DNA of 24,632 bases, from NCBI GenBank assembly GCA_023438115.1, contig JAEZEB010000258.1, forward strand, positions 1 to 24,632, given 5' to 3'. Source of the DNA: Pseudomonadota bacterium (GTDB taxonomy: Bacteria > Pseudomonadota > Gammaproteobacteria > Burkholderiales > Burkholderiaceae_C). The translations under genes were made by a program, and so were the position numbers. Positions 5,668 to 13,730 of this stretch are shown piece by piece; position 1 is the first letter of the stretch; each line of letters begins with the position of its first letter. A model generated the notes under the pieces. The model saw only the letters and a program-made list of their open reading frames with translations, was not told where the DNA came from and searched no databases.

Positions 5668-6687
5668 ATGAAACAAGCCACTTTCAAGACCCGGGTGACC
5701 GTCGCAGCGACGGCCCTCCTCGCCTCGGCCGCGATGTTCGCGGCGCCCGCAGCGCAGGCTGCGTGGGAACCGACGAAGCCCGTCGAATTCGTCGTCCCCG
5801 CCGGCACCGGCGGCGGCGCCGACCAGATGGCGCGCCTGATCCAGGGCATCGTCGTCAAGCACAACCTGATGAAGGAACCGCTCGTGGTGGTCAACCGCTC
5901 CGGCGGCGCCGGCGCGGAAGGCTTCCTGGACGTGAAGAACTCCAAGGGCGATCCGCACAAGCTGGTGATCACGCTCTCGAACCTGTTCACCACGCCGCTC
6001 GCCACGGGCGTGCCCTTCAACTGGCGCGACATGACGCCGGTGTCGATGATGGCGCTCGACAACTTCGTGCTGTGGGTCAACGCCGAGAAGCCGTACAAGA
6101 GCGCGAAGGAATACTTCGACGCCGTGAAGGCCGCCGGCCCGAGCAAGATGAAGATGGGCGGCACGGGTTCCAAGCAGGAGGACCAGATCCTCACCGTCGG
6201 CGTCGAGAAGGCCACCGGCACCAAGTTCATCTACGTGCCCTTCAAGGGCGGCGGCGAGGTCGCGGTGCAGCTGGTCGGCGGCCACGTCGACTCCACCGTC
6301 AACAACCCGGCCGAGGCGGTGGCGCAGTGGCGTGCCGGCAAGCTGCGCGCGCTGTGCGTGTTCGACGACGACCGCATGCCCTACAAGACCAAGATCACCG
6401 AAACGCAGTCCTGGGGCGACGTGCCGACCTGCAAGGAAGCGGGCGTGCCCACGGAGTACACCATGCTGCGCGGCATCTTCATGGCGCCGGGCGTCACGAA
6501 GGAGCAGACCGCGTACTACCTGGAACTCCTGAAGAAGGTGCGCGAGACGCCCGAGTGGAAGGAGTACATGGAGAAAGGCGCGTTCAACCAGACCGCCATG
6601 GACGGCGAGAAGTTCAACCAGTGGCTGGGCGCCGCCGAACAGAAGCATCGCGAACTGATGAAGGAAGCCGGCTTCCTCGCGAAGTAA
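5668..6687 (+). CDS. tctC: Bug-family periplasmic solute-binding protein (TctC type)
   Basis: 339 aa. A Sec signal peptide covers residues 1-31, with likely cleavage after AAPAAQA. The mature part begins with the family-typical WEPTKPVEFVVPAGTGGGAD segment, where the Gly-rich loop binds a carboxylate, and continues with NRSGGAGAEG and KGGGEVAVQLVGGHVD. TctC/Bug proteins capture carboxylates in the periplasm for the TctAB membrane permease. The ATG at 5668 has a CAGGAGA Shine-Dalgarno at 5654-5660. It is the first gene after the Fnr-type operator. The ligand is unknown; oxalate, its monoanion or a related di/tricarboxylate is plausible from the neighbouring oxc-frc operon. Its 3' side carries a hairpin that may raise its mRNA level over tctBA. 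Confidence 0.93.
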   Translation: MKQATFKTRVTVAATALLASAAMFAAPAAQAAWEPTKPVEFVVPAGTGGGADQMARLIQGIVVKHNLMKEPLVVVNRSGGAGAEGFLDVKNSKGDPHKLVITLSNLFTTPLATGVPFNWRDMTPVSMMALDNFVLWVNAEKPYKSAKEYFDAVKAAGPSKMKMGGTGSKQEDQILTVGVEKATGTKFIYVPFKGGGEVAVQLVGGHVDSTVNNPAEAVAQWRAGKLRALCVFDDDRMPYKTKITETQSWGDVPTCKEAGVPTEYTMLRGIFMAPGVTKEQTAYYLELLKKVRETPEWKEYMEKGAFNQTAMDGEKFNQWLGAAEQKHRELMKEAGFLAK

Positions 6688-6695
6688 GGCCCCGC

Positions 6696-6722
6696 GCACG
6701 CCCTCCTTGCACGGGGGCGTGC
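6696..6722 (+). other. Intercistronic stem-loop between tctC and tctB
   Basis: GCACGCCC (6696-6703) and GGGCGTGC (6715-6722) form an 8-bp stem with an 11-nt loop directly after the tctC stop. It lacks a T-tract. Such hairpins after binding-protein genes often protect the upstream mRNA so that the receptor is made in excess over the permease. Confidence 0.6.
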
Positions 6723-6774
6723 CGCATCCATCCCCGACAGACGCATGCCGGCAGTCACGGCAGGAGACAAGCGC

Positions 6775-7302
6775 ATGGATTCCCCCCAGCACGCGGCGAG
6801 CACCGAACCCGAACGCACCGGCGTTCCCACCTTCGTGGTCGAGGCGGCCGTCGCCGTCCTCGTCATCCTCTTCGGGCTGCTCGTGCTGATCGGCAGCCGC
6901 AACCTCGGCTCGGGCTGGACCACCGACGGTCCCGGCGCCGGCTACTTCCCCTTCTACATCGGCCTGATCACCGTCATCTCCGGCGCGGGCACGCTGTACC
7001 AGGCGCTCCTGGGCAAGAAGCGCAACACGGAGATCTTCGTCGACGGCGAGCAGATCCGCCGCGTGCTGTCGGTCCTGCTGCCGGCCGCGGTCTTCGTGCT
7101 GGCGATCCAGCTGTTCGGCATCTACGTGGCCTCGGCAGTCTACATCGCCGGCTTCATGATCGTCCTCGGCAAGTTCGGCAAGGGGAAGTCCATCGCCCTG
7201 GGCGTGGCGATCGCCGCCTTCTTCTTCCTCATGTTCGAGGTCTGGTTCAAGATCCCGCTGCACAAGGGCATGCTGAACCCGCTCGCCTTCCTGGGCTACT
7301 GA
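6775..7302 (+). CDS. tctB: Tripartite tricarboxylate transporter small membrane subunit TctB
   Basis: 175 aa with four hydrophobic segments at about residues 23-44, 60-80, 96-125 and 138-160, the topology of the TctB family. Family-like features are the GPGAGYFPFYIGLI segment near residue 52 and the C-terminal IPLHKGMLNPLAFLGY. It is the small inner-membrane subunit that pairs with TctA. The start at 6775 is chosen over an upstream ATG at 6745 because a CAGGAGA sequence at 6761-6767 is correctly spaced and matches the tctC start region. It lies between tctC and tctA in the usual tctCBA order. Confidence 0.92.
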   Translation: MDSPQHAASTEPERTGVPTFVVEAAVAVLVILFGLLVLIGSRNLGSGWTTDGPGAGYFPFYIGLITVISGAGTLYQALLGKKRNTEIFVDGEQIRRVLSVLLPAAVFVLAIQLFGIYVASAVYIAGFMIVLGKFGKGKSIALGVAIAAFFFLMFEVWFKIPLHKGMLNPLAFLGY

Positions 7303-7336
7303 GCCTCCCCGCGACCCGAATCCCCCCACGAGTGCC

Positions 7337-8866
7337 ATGACCGAAATCAGCGCCCTGTTCCACGGCTTCGCCGTCGTCCTGACGCCGATGAACCTGCTCC
7401 TCATGTTCGTCGGCATCACCCTCGGTGTCCTCATCGGCGTGCTGCCCGGCCTGGGCGGCGCCAACGGCATCGCCATCCTGCTGCCGCTCACCTTCACGAT
7501 GTCGCCCACCTCGGCGATCATCATGCTGTCCTGCATCTACTGGGGCGCGCTGTTCGGCGGCGCCATCACCTCGGTGCTGTTCAACATTCCCGGCGAGCCC
7601 TGGTCGGTGGCAACCACCTTCGACGGCTACCCGATGGCGCAGCAGGGCCACGCGGGGCAGGCGCTGACGGCGGCCTTCACGTCCTCCTTCATCGGCGCCT
7701 TCGTCGCGGTGGTGATGATCACCTTCCTCGCGCCGCTGGTGGCCAAGTTCGCGCTGCAGTTCGGCCCGCCCGAGTTCTTCGCGGTGTACCTGCTCACCTT
7801 CTGCAGCTTCGTGGGCATGGGCAAGGGCTCGACCTTCAAGATCCTCGGTTCCATGGCGATCGGCTTCGCGCTGGCGGCCGTCGGCATGGACACCGTCACC
7901 GGCCAGCTGCGCCTCACCTTCGGCTTCGAGGAGCTGATGCGCGGCTTCGACTTCCTGATCGCCGTGATCGGCCTGTTCGGCATCGGCGAGATCCTGCTGT
8001 CGATGGAGGAAGGCCTGGCCTTCTCCGGCAAGAGCGCCAAGATCAGCTCGCGCGTCGTGCTCGAGACCTGGAAGGAGCTGCCGAAGTACTGGCTGACGTC
8101 CGTGCGCAGCTCCATCGTGGGCATGTGGATGGGCATCACCCCCGGCGGCGCGACGCCGGCGTCCTTCATGAGCTACGGCCTGGCCAAGAAGATGTCGCGC
8201 GACGGCTCCCGCTTCGGCACCGGCCACATCGAGGGCGTGGTGGCGCCCGAGACCGCGGCGCACGCCGCCGGCACCAGCGCGCTGCTGCCGATGCTGGCCC
8301 TGGGCATCCCGGGCTCGCCGACGGCGGCCGTGCTGCTGGGCGGCCTGCTGATCTGGGGCCTGCAGCCCGGTCCGCTGCTGTTCGTGGAGCAGAAGGACTT
8401 CGTGTGGGGACTGATCGCCTCCATGTACCTGGGCAACCTGGCCGGCCTGATCGTGGTGCTGACCACGGTTCCGCTGTTCGCCTCGATCCTGCGCATCCCC
8501 TTCTCGATCATCGCGCCCATCATCATCGTGATCTGCGCCATCGGCGCCTACACGGTGCACAACGCGATGTTCGACATCTGGCTGATGCTGCTGTTCGGCG
8601 TGATGGGCTACGTGTTCAAGAAGCTTGATTACCCGCTCGCGCCGCTGGTGCTGGCGCTGGTGCTGGGCGACAAGGCGGAGGACTCCTTCCGCCAGGCCAT
8701 GCTGCTGTCGCAGGGCGAGCTGTCGATCATGGTCTCGAACCCGCTGGTGGGGTCCATCACCGGCCTGGCGCTGCTGATGCTGTTCTGGCCGCTGCTGTCG
8801 AAGCTCATGCGCAAGCTGCGGCCCGCCAAGCCGCCGTCCTTCGCGGCCGAACAGCCGGTGGATTGA
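7337..8866 (+). CDS. tctA: Tripartite tricarboxylate transporter large membrane subunit TctA
   Basis: 509 aa, about 10-12 transmembrane segments, the usual TctA length. Characteristic family blocks include GVLPGLGGANGIAILLPLTF near residue 35, the IMLSCIYWGALFGGAITSVL region, NIPGEPWSVATTFDGYPMA, and a second inverted-topology block with GITPGGATPASFMSYGLAKK and LGIPGSPTAAVLLGGL. TctA forms the translocation pathway and is driven by the proton or sodium gradient. It follows tctB after 34 nt. A long gene without frameshift, so the transporter appears intact. The substrate is not readable from the sequence; the neighbourhood points to oxalate or a related carboxylate. Confidence 0.95.
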   Translation: MTEISALFHGFAVVLTPMNLLLMFVGITLGVLIGVLPGLGGANGIAILLPLTFTMSPTSAIIMLSCIYWGALFGGAITSVLFNIPGEPWSVATTFDGYPMAQQGHAGQALTAAFTSSFIGAFVAVVMITFLAPLVAKFALQFGPPEFFAVYLLTFCSFVGMGKGSTFKILGSMAIGFALAAVGMDTVTGQLRLTFGFEELMRGFDFLIAVIGLFGIGEILLSMEEGLAFSGKSAKISSRVVLETWKELPKYWLTSVRSSIVGMWMGITPGGATPASFMSYGLAKKMSRDGSRFGTGHIEGVVAPETAAHAAGTSALLPMLALGIPGSPTAAVLLGGLLIWGLQPGPLLFVEQKDFVWGLIASMYLGNLAGLIVVLTTVPLFASILRIPFSIIAPIIIVICAIGAYTVHNAMFDIWLMLLFGVMGYVFKKLDYPLAPLVLALVLGDKAEDSFRQAMLLSQGELSIMVSNPLVGSITGLALLMLFWPLLSKLMRKLRPAKPPSFAAEQPVD

Positions 8867-8879
8867 GGAGGAGCCCCGC

Positions 8880-9713
8880 ATGCCCGTGATCGCCCTCACC
8901 CAGGAAATGGGCTCGCTCGCCAAGGACGTCGCGCTGCGCGTGGCGGAGCTCGGCAAGCTCAACGTGATGCGCAACGAGGTGGTGGAGAACGTGGCCGGCC
9001 GCATGCAGGTGCCCGCCAGCCTGATCCGCCGCCTGCGCGAAGGCAAGGCGGGCCTGGTGGAGCGGCTTTCCACCGACAAGCAGCAGGTGGCGCTGTTCAC
9101 CGCGGAGGAAGTGTTCGCCCAGGCCGAGCGCGGCAACGTGGTGCTGCGCGGCTGGGGCGCCACGTGCCTGCTGCGGCCCGTGCGCCACGTGGTGCGCGTG
9201 CGCGTCACGCGGCCTTTCCCGCAGCGCGTCGCCTGGCTGATGGAGCACCTGGGCACCGACGACCGCGACGCGGCGGAGAACGAGCTTCGCCGCAGCGACG
9301 CGGCGCACGTGGCGCGCATGAACGCGCAGTTCGGCGTGAGCTGGGGCGATCCCCTGCTCTACGACATGGTGCTGAACACGGACCGGATCTCGGTGGACGG
9401 CTGCGCGGAGCAGATCCTGCAGCTGGCCGGCCGCGCCGAGTTCCAGGAGACCGCCGAATCGCGCGGCATCCTCGCCGGCCTGGCGCTGTCGGCGCGCGTG
9501 CGCGCGGCGCTGAAGGCGAACGAGGCCACGCAGAACGTCGACGTGCAGGTCGATGCGCGCGAAGGCCGCGTCACGCTCAGCGGCATCGTCGTCAACGAGA
9601 AGGAGAAGTCGGAGACCGAGCGCGTGGCGCGCACGGTCGCGGGGGTGGACAAGGTGGAGAACCAGCTGCACCTGATGAAGGTGACGCGGAAGTTCACGCA
9701 TTCGAAGACTTGA
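8880..9713 (+). CDS. Cytidylate kinase-like protein fused to a BON domain
   Basis: 277 aa. Residues 1 to about 190 look like the cytidylate-kinase-2 family (MPVIALTQEMGS at the N-terminus, then a helical region with RLREGK and a LRGWGA strand). In place of the phosphate-binding GSGG..I loop it has GSLAKDV, so nucleotide phosphorylation is doubtful. Residues of about 205-270 form a BON domain (VDVQVDAREGRVTLSGIVVN and VARTVAGVDKVENQL), a small fold linked to membrane or ligand binding. No signal peptide is seen. A GAGGAGG ribosome binding site lies before the ATG, and the gene starts 13 nt after tctA, so it is the last gene of the transporter operon. It may sense or regulate the transporter; this is inference. 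An 84-bp palindromic element follows. Confidence 0.75.
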   Translation: MPVIALTQEMGSLAKDVALRVAELGKLNVMRNEVVENVAGRMQVPASLIRRLREGKAGLVERLSTDKQQVALFTAEEVFAQAERGNVVLRGWGATCLLRPVRHVVRVRVTRPFPQRVAWLMEHLGTDDRDAAENELRRSDAAHVARMNAQFGVSWGDPLLYDMVLNTDRISVDGCAEQILQLAGRAEFQETAESRGILAGLALSARVRAALKANEATQNVDVQVDAREGRVTLSGIVVNEKEKSETERVARTVAGVDKVENQLHLMKVTRKFTHSKT

Positions 9714-9738
9714 GGCAGGCTGGAGGCATTCCCCTGCC

Positions 9739-9822
9739 CTTGTCATTGCGGGCTCGACCCGCAATCCAGGCGGCGCCTGAACCACCGCGGCATGGATCCC
9801 GGGTCAAGCCCGGGATGACAAG
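9739..9822. repeat. 84-bp palindromic element, copy 1
   Basis: The ends are CTTGTCAT and ATGACAAG, an exact 8-bp terminal inverted repeat. Inside are two small hairpins, GCGGGCTCGACCCGC and CCCGGGTCAAGCCCGGG, in mirror arrangement. A second copy of the same 84-bp length lies at 12323-12406. It resembles the dispersed REP/MITE-like repeats common in proteobacterial intergenic regions. It sits between two convergent genes and may end transcription from both sides. Confidence 0.8.
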
Positions 9823-9845
9823 GTCGGTAGGGAGGGCAAGGTCGG

Positions 9846-10454
9846 CTAGATCTTCCCGCGCTGCTTCAACCGGCTCAAGGTTTCGGCGGACAGGTTCAGG
9901 TACGAAGCCAGTTCCTTCTTCGGGATCCGCTCCGCGAGTTCCGGATGCTTGCGCAGGAACCGCTTCACGCGCCCCGGCGCATCGAGCAGGTGCAGGGTGA
10001 TGGTGTGCGCCATGATCTCGCTCATGTGGTGCATCACCTCGTACTCGAAAGCCTGCTTGAGGCCCGGGTGGCGCTCGATGAAGGCCACCCAGTCGCGCAG
10101 CGGCAGCTTGGCCACCCGGGCGCGCGTCACGCAGACGATGCTGTACGGCGCCGGGGTGCCGAGCCGCCACGCCGCATAGCTCGTCTCCATCTGCCCTTCG
10201 TCGGCGAAGCGCAGGATCATCTCCTTCGCCTCCTGGTTGGCCACCACGCGCTTGAGGATGCCTTCGAGGATGAAGTACTGCTCCATCTCGTGCACCCCCT
10301 GGTTGAGGAGCGCCTCGCCCTTCTGGCAATCCACCACCACCAGCAGGGGTTCGAGCTCCGTGATCTGCGCCGCCGTCATGCCCTTGAGCACCAGGTTGTG
10401 CGCGAGCTGCACGCGGATGACGTTGCGTTCGGGATGTTTCTCGATCGACGACAT
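9846..10454 (-). CDS. Crp/Fnr-family transcriptional regulator of the oxalate and tct operons (predicted)
   Basis: 202 aa. An N-terminal cNMP-binding-type beta-roll covers about residues 20-130 (LVVVDCQKGEALLNQGVHEME). The C-terminal Crp-type winged helix is short and ends in a helix-turn-helix, KKELASYLNLSAETLSRLKQ, at about 179-198. The recognition helix carries E191, S194 and R195, the same spacing as Fnr residues that read TTGA half sites; this matches the TTGAC-N4-GTCAA boxes upstream of tctC and oxc. The only cysteines, C43 and C108, cannot form Fnr's four-cysteine cluster, so it is unlikely to sense oxygen by Fe-S. Effector unknown; oxalyl-CoA, formyl-CoA or oxalate are candidates. Divergent from oxc, with one box 50 nt before its own start, so autoregulation is likely. 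Confidence 0.9.
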   Translation of the reverse strand: MSSIEKHPERNVIRVQLAHNLVLKGMTAAQITELEPLLVVVDCQKGEALLNQGVHEMEQYFILEGILKRVVANQEAKEMILRFADEGQMETSYAAWRLGTPAPYSIVCVTRARVAKLPLRDWVAFIERHPGLKQAFEYEVMHHMSEIMAHTITLHLLDAPGRVKRFLRKHPELAERIPKKELASYLNLSAETLSRLKQRGKI

Positions 10455-10500
10455 GGTTCCGTGGTTTCGGGGATTCCCCGGGGGTCCGCCGCATTTTTCG

Positions 10501-10547
10501 AAACTTGACCGCAGTCAAGAGGGTTTCCTCAAGCCGGCTCCTACCAT
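10501..10547 (+). promoter_or_regulatory. Fnr-type palindromic operator and promoter of the oxc operon
   Basis: CTTGAC-CGCA-GTCAAG at 10504-10519 is identical to the tct operator. After exactly 22 nt comes TACCAT (10542-10547), a -10-like hexamer 32 nt before the oxc ATG. No good -35 box is seen, as expected for a promoter that needs a class II activator at about -42. The same box may also act on the divergent regulator gene. Confidence 0.78.
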
Positions 10548-10579
10548 TCTCCCACTCTCAACCTGGACGAGATTGCACC

Positions 10580-12307
10580 ATGACCACCGACACGCAGGAC
10601 CGCGAAACGACCGACGGCTTCCACCTCGTCATCGATGCCCTGAAGCTGAATGACATCGACACGATCTTCGCGCTGCCCGGCATCCCGATCACCGACTTCC
10701 TGCGCATCTCGCAGGCCGAGGGACTGAAGGTGATCTCCTTCCGCCACGAGCAGCACGCCGGCAACGCCGCGGCGGCCGCCGGCTTCATCACGGGCAAGCC
10801 CGGCATCTGCTTCACGGTGTCCGCGCCCGGCTTCCTCAATGGCCTCACCGCGCTGGCCAACGCCACCACCAACTGCTTCCCGATGATCCTCGTGTCCGGC
10901 TCCAGCGAGCGCGAGGTCGTCGACCTGCAGCAGGGCGACTACGAGGAAATGGACCAGCTCGCCATCGCCAAGCCCCTGTGCAAGGCCGCCTTCCGCGTGC
11001 TGCATGCCGAGGACATCGGCGTCGGCATCGCGCGCGCCATCCGCGCGGCGGTCTCCGGCCGCCCCGGCGGCGTGTACCTCGACCTGCCCGCGAAGCTGTT
11101 CGCGCAGAGCATCCCCAGGGACGTCGGCCAGCGTTCGCTGATCAAGGTGGTCGATCCGGCGCCGAAGCAGATCCCCGCGACCGACGCCGTCGAGCGCGCG
11201 ATGAACCTGCTCAAGGGCGCGAAGAAGCCGCTGATCATCCTGGGCAAGGGTGCCGCCTACGCGCAGGCCGACGCGGAGATCAAGGCCTTCATCGAGAAGA
11301 CCGGCATCCCCTACCTGCCGATGTCCATGGCCAAGGGCCTGCTGCCCGACACGCATGCGCAGTCCGCCTCCGCCGCGCGCTCCTACGTGCTGGCCGAAGC
11401 CGACGTCGTGATGCTGGTGGGCGCGCGCCTGAACTGGCTGCTCTCGCACGGCAAGGGCAAGACCTGGGGCGCGGGCGACGCCAAGGCCTGGGGCAAGCAG
11501 CAGTTCATCCAGGTCGACATCTCGCCGACCGAGGCCGACAGCAACGTCGCCATCGCCGCGCCGGTGGTGGGCGACATCGGCTCCTGCATCTCCGCCTTCA
11601 ACCAGGTGGTCGCCGGCGGGTGGAGCAAGCCGCCCGCGGACTGGACGGGAGCGATCGCCGAGCGCAAGGACAAGAACCTCACCAAGATGGCCGAGACGCT
11701 GGCGAAGGATCCTTCGCCGATGAACTTCCACAGCGCGCTCAACGTCATCCGCAACACGGTGAAGGAGAACCCGGACGCCTACCTGGTGAACGAAGGCGCC
11801 AACGCGCTGGACTTCGCCCGCTCCATCGTCGACATGTACGAGCCGCGCAAGCGCCTCGACGTCGGCACCTGGGGGATCATGGGCATCGGCATGGGCTTCG
11901 CCGTTGCAGCAGCCGCCGTCACGGGCAAGCAGGTGATCGCCGTCGAAGGCGACAGCGCCTTCGGCTTCAGCGGCATGGAGGTCGAGACCATCTGCCGCTA
12001 CGACCTGCCGGTGTGCGTGGTGATCATGAACAACAACGGCATCTACAAGGGCACCGACGTCAATCCGCGCGGCGACGCGATGGCGCCCACGCAGTTCGTC
12101 AAGAACGCGCGCTACGAGCTGATGATGGAAGCGTTCGGCGGCGTGGGCGTGATGGTCAAGACCACGCAGGAGCTGAAGAAGGCGCTCGACGAGGCGGTGG
12201 CCTCGCGCAAGCCGACGCTGATCAACGCGATGATCGACGAGAGCGCCGGCACGGAGAGCGGGCGCATCACCTCGCTCAACCCGGCCGCGAAAAAGAAGGC
12301 GGCCTGA
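10580..12307 (+). CDS. oxc: Oxalyl-CoA decarboxylase
   Basis: 575 aa, close to the 568 aa of the Oxalobacter enzyme. It converts oxalyl-CoA to formyl-CoA and CO2 with thiamine diphosphate and magnesium in the cytoplasm. The thiamine-activating Glu is E57 in FRHEQHAGNAAAAAGF. The diphosphate/Mg2+ motif GDSAFGFSGMEVETICRYDL runs on to NNNGIYKG (about residues 457-490). The C-terminal segment ESAGTESGRITSLNP matches the mobile lid that closes over the active site in this family. The first in-frame ATG after the promoter is at 10580; the leader has only a weak ribosome binding site. It is the first gene of the oxalate operon and is preceded by the Fnr-type operator. An 84-bp palindromic repeat separates it from frc. 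Confidence 0.97.
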   Translation: MTTDTQDRETTDGFHLVIDALKLNDIDTIFALPGIPITDFLRISQAEGLKVISFRHEQHAGNAAAAAGFITGKPGICFTVSAPGFLNGLTALANATTNCFPMILVSGSSEREVVDLQQGDYEEMDQLAIAKPLCKAAFRVLHAEDIGVGIARAIRAAVSGRPGGVYLDLPAKLFAQSIPRDVGQRSLIKVVDPAPKQIPATDAVERAMNLLKGAKKPLIILGKGAAYAQADAEIKAFIEKTGIPYLPMSMAKGLLPDTHAQSASAARSYVLAEADVVMLVGARLNWLLSHGKGKTWGAGDAKAWGKQQFIQVDISPTEADSNVAIAAPVVGDIGSCISAFNQVVAGGWSKPPADWTGAIAERKDKNLTKMAETLAKDPSPMNFHSALNVIRNTVKENPDAYLVNEGANALDFARSIVDMYEPRKRLDVGTWGIMGIGMGFAVAAAAVTGKQVIAVEGDSAFGFSGMEVETICRYDLPVCVVIMNNNGIYKGTDVNPRGDAMAPTQFVKNARYELMMEAFGGVGVMVKTTQELKKALDEAVASRKPTLINAMIDESAGTESGRITSLNPAAKKKAA

Positions 12308-12322
12308 CAAGACACCCGCGAA

Positions 12323-12406
12323 CTTGTCATCGCGGGCTTGACCCGCCATCCAGACGGCGACCGATCAGGCGCTGCATGGACTCCGGGTCAAGCCCGGGAT
12401 GACAAG
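12323..12406. repeat. 84-bp palindromic element, copy 2
   Basis: The CTTGTCAT/ATGACAAG ends and the 84-bp length equal those of the copy at 9739-9822; the flanking hairpin sequences are conserved and the middle differs. It lies between oxc and frc, 15 nt after the oxc stop and 37 nt before the frc start. It could attenuate or stabilise the operon transcript. Confidence 0.8.
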
Positions 12407-12443
12407 CCGGGAAGGATTCCAAGACTCGAAAGGAAATCAAGCA

Positions 12444-13691
12444 ATGGGCAAAGCACTCGACGGCGTCAAGATCCTCGACTTCACGCACGTGCAGTCCGGC
12501 CCCACCTGCACCCAGCTGCTGGCCTGGTTCGGCGCCGATGTGATCAAGGTGGAGAAGGCGGGCGAAGGCGACGCGACGCGCGGGCAACTGCGCGACATCG
12601 ACGGCGTGGACAGCCTGTACTTCACCATGCTGAACCACAACAAGCGCTCCATCACCCTGGACACCAAGAGTCCCAAGGGCAAGGAAGTGCTGATCGAGCT
12701 GATCAAGCAGTGCGACGTGCTGGTGGAGAACTTCGCGCCGGGCGCGCTGGACCGCATGGGCTTCTCCTGGGAGCGCATCCAGCAGATCAACCCGCGCATG
12801 ATCATGGCCTCGGTCAAGGGCTTCGGCCCCGGCCCGTACGAGGACTGCAAGGTCTACGAGAACGTCGCCCAGTGCGCGGGCGGCGCCGCCTCCACCACCG
12901 GCTTCGACGACGGCCCGCCGCTGGTGACCGGCGCGCAGATCGGCGACTCCGGCACCGGCCTGCACCTGGCCCTGGGCATCGTCACCGCGCTGTACCAGCG
13001 CGAGAAGACCGGCCGCGGCCAGAAGGTGCTGGCCGCCATGCAGGACGCCGTGCTGAACCTGTGCCGCGTGAAGCTGCGCGACCAGCAGCGCCTGGAGCGC
13101 CGCAAGGTGCTGGAGGAGTACCCGCAGTACCCCGACGAGGAGTTCGGCGACGCCGTGCCGCGCGCTGGCAACGCCTCGGGCGGCGGCCAGCCGGGCTGGA
13201 TCCTGAAGTGCAAGGGCTGGCAGCACGATCCCAACGCCTACATCTACTTCATCACGCAGGCGCCGGTGTGGGCCTCGATCTGCAAGGTGATCGGCGAGGA
13301 AGGCTGGATCACCGACCCGAACTACGCCACCCCCAAGGCGCGCCTGCCGCACCTGAAGTCGATCTTCGCCCGCATCGAGGAGTGGACGAAGACCAAGACC
13401 AAGTTCGAGGCGATGGAGATCCTGAACAAGTACGACATCCCCTGCGGTCCCATCCTGTCGATGAAGGAGATCGCCGAGGAGCCCGCGCTGCGCGCCACCG
13501 GCACCGTCGTCGAAGTCGACCACCCGACCCGCGGCAAGTACCTGTCGGTCGGCAACCCGATCAAGCTGTCCGACAGCCCCACCGAGGTGAAGCGCTCTCC
13601 CCTGCTGGGCGAGCACACCGAGGAAGTGCTGGCACAGCTGGGCTACTCCCCCGACCAGATCGCCGAGCTGCGCGAGGCGAAGGTCATCTAA
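12444..13691 (+). CDS. frc: Formyl-CoA:oxalate CoA-transferase
   Basis: 415 aa class III CoA-transferase (CaiB/BaiF fold). It transfers CoA from formyl-CoA to oxalate, giving oxalyl-CoA and formate. It matches the Oxalobacter Frc pattern throughout: LDFTHVQSGP with Q17 at the start, VENFAPGALDRMGF, ENVAQCAGGAA, the catalytic aspartate D168 in GAQIGDSGTG, MQDAVLNLCR, the glycine loop SGGGQPGW, and PLLGEHTEEVL near the end. Position 48, a Trp in Oxalobacter Frc as I recall it, is Gln here. The ATG at 12444 has AAAGGAAA 8 nt upstream; an earlier in-frame ATG at 12399 would overlap the palindromic repeat. It is co-directional with oxc and the ligase gene. Confidence 0.97.
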   Translation: MGKALDGVKILDFTHVQSGPTCTQLLAWFGADVIKVEKAGEGDATRGQLRDIDGVDSLYFTMLNHNKRSITLDTKSPKGKEVLIELIKQCDVLVENFAPGALDRMGFSWERIQQINPRMIMASVKGFGPGPYEDCKVYENVAQCAGGAASTTGFDDGPPLVTGAQIGDSGTGLHLALGIVTALYQREKTGRGQKVLAAMQDAVLNLCRVKLRDQQRLERRKVLEEYPQYPDEEFGDAVPRAGNASGGGQPGWILKCKGWQHDPNAYIYFITQAPVWASICKVIGEEGWITDPNYATPKARLPHLKSIFARIEEWTKTKTKFEAMEILNKYDIPCGPILSMKEIAEEPALRATGTVVEVDHPTRGKYLSVGNPIKLSDSPTEVKRSPLLGEHTEEVLAQLGYSPDQIAELREAKVI

Positions 13692-13730
13692 ACCCCCATC
13701 CCCTTTCCCCTGGCTTACCCGGAGGCATCC

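Noticed and set aside
9739..9822. Insertion sequence
   Set aside because: Only 84 bp, no transposase gene and no clear target duplication. A REP/MITE-like repeat is the better description.
9846..10454. Oxygen-sensing Fnr orthologue
   Set aside because: The DNA-reading residues fit, but the N-terminal cysteine cluster is absent; only C43 and C108 are present.
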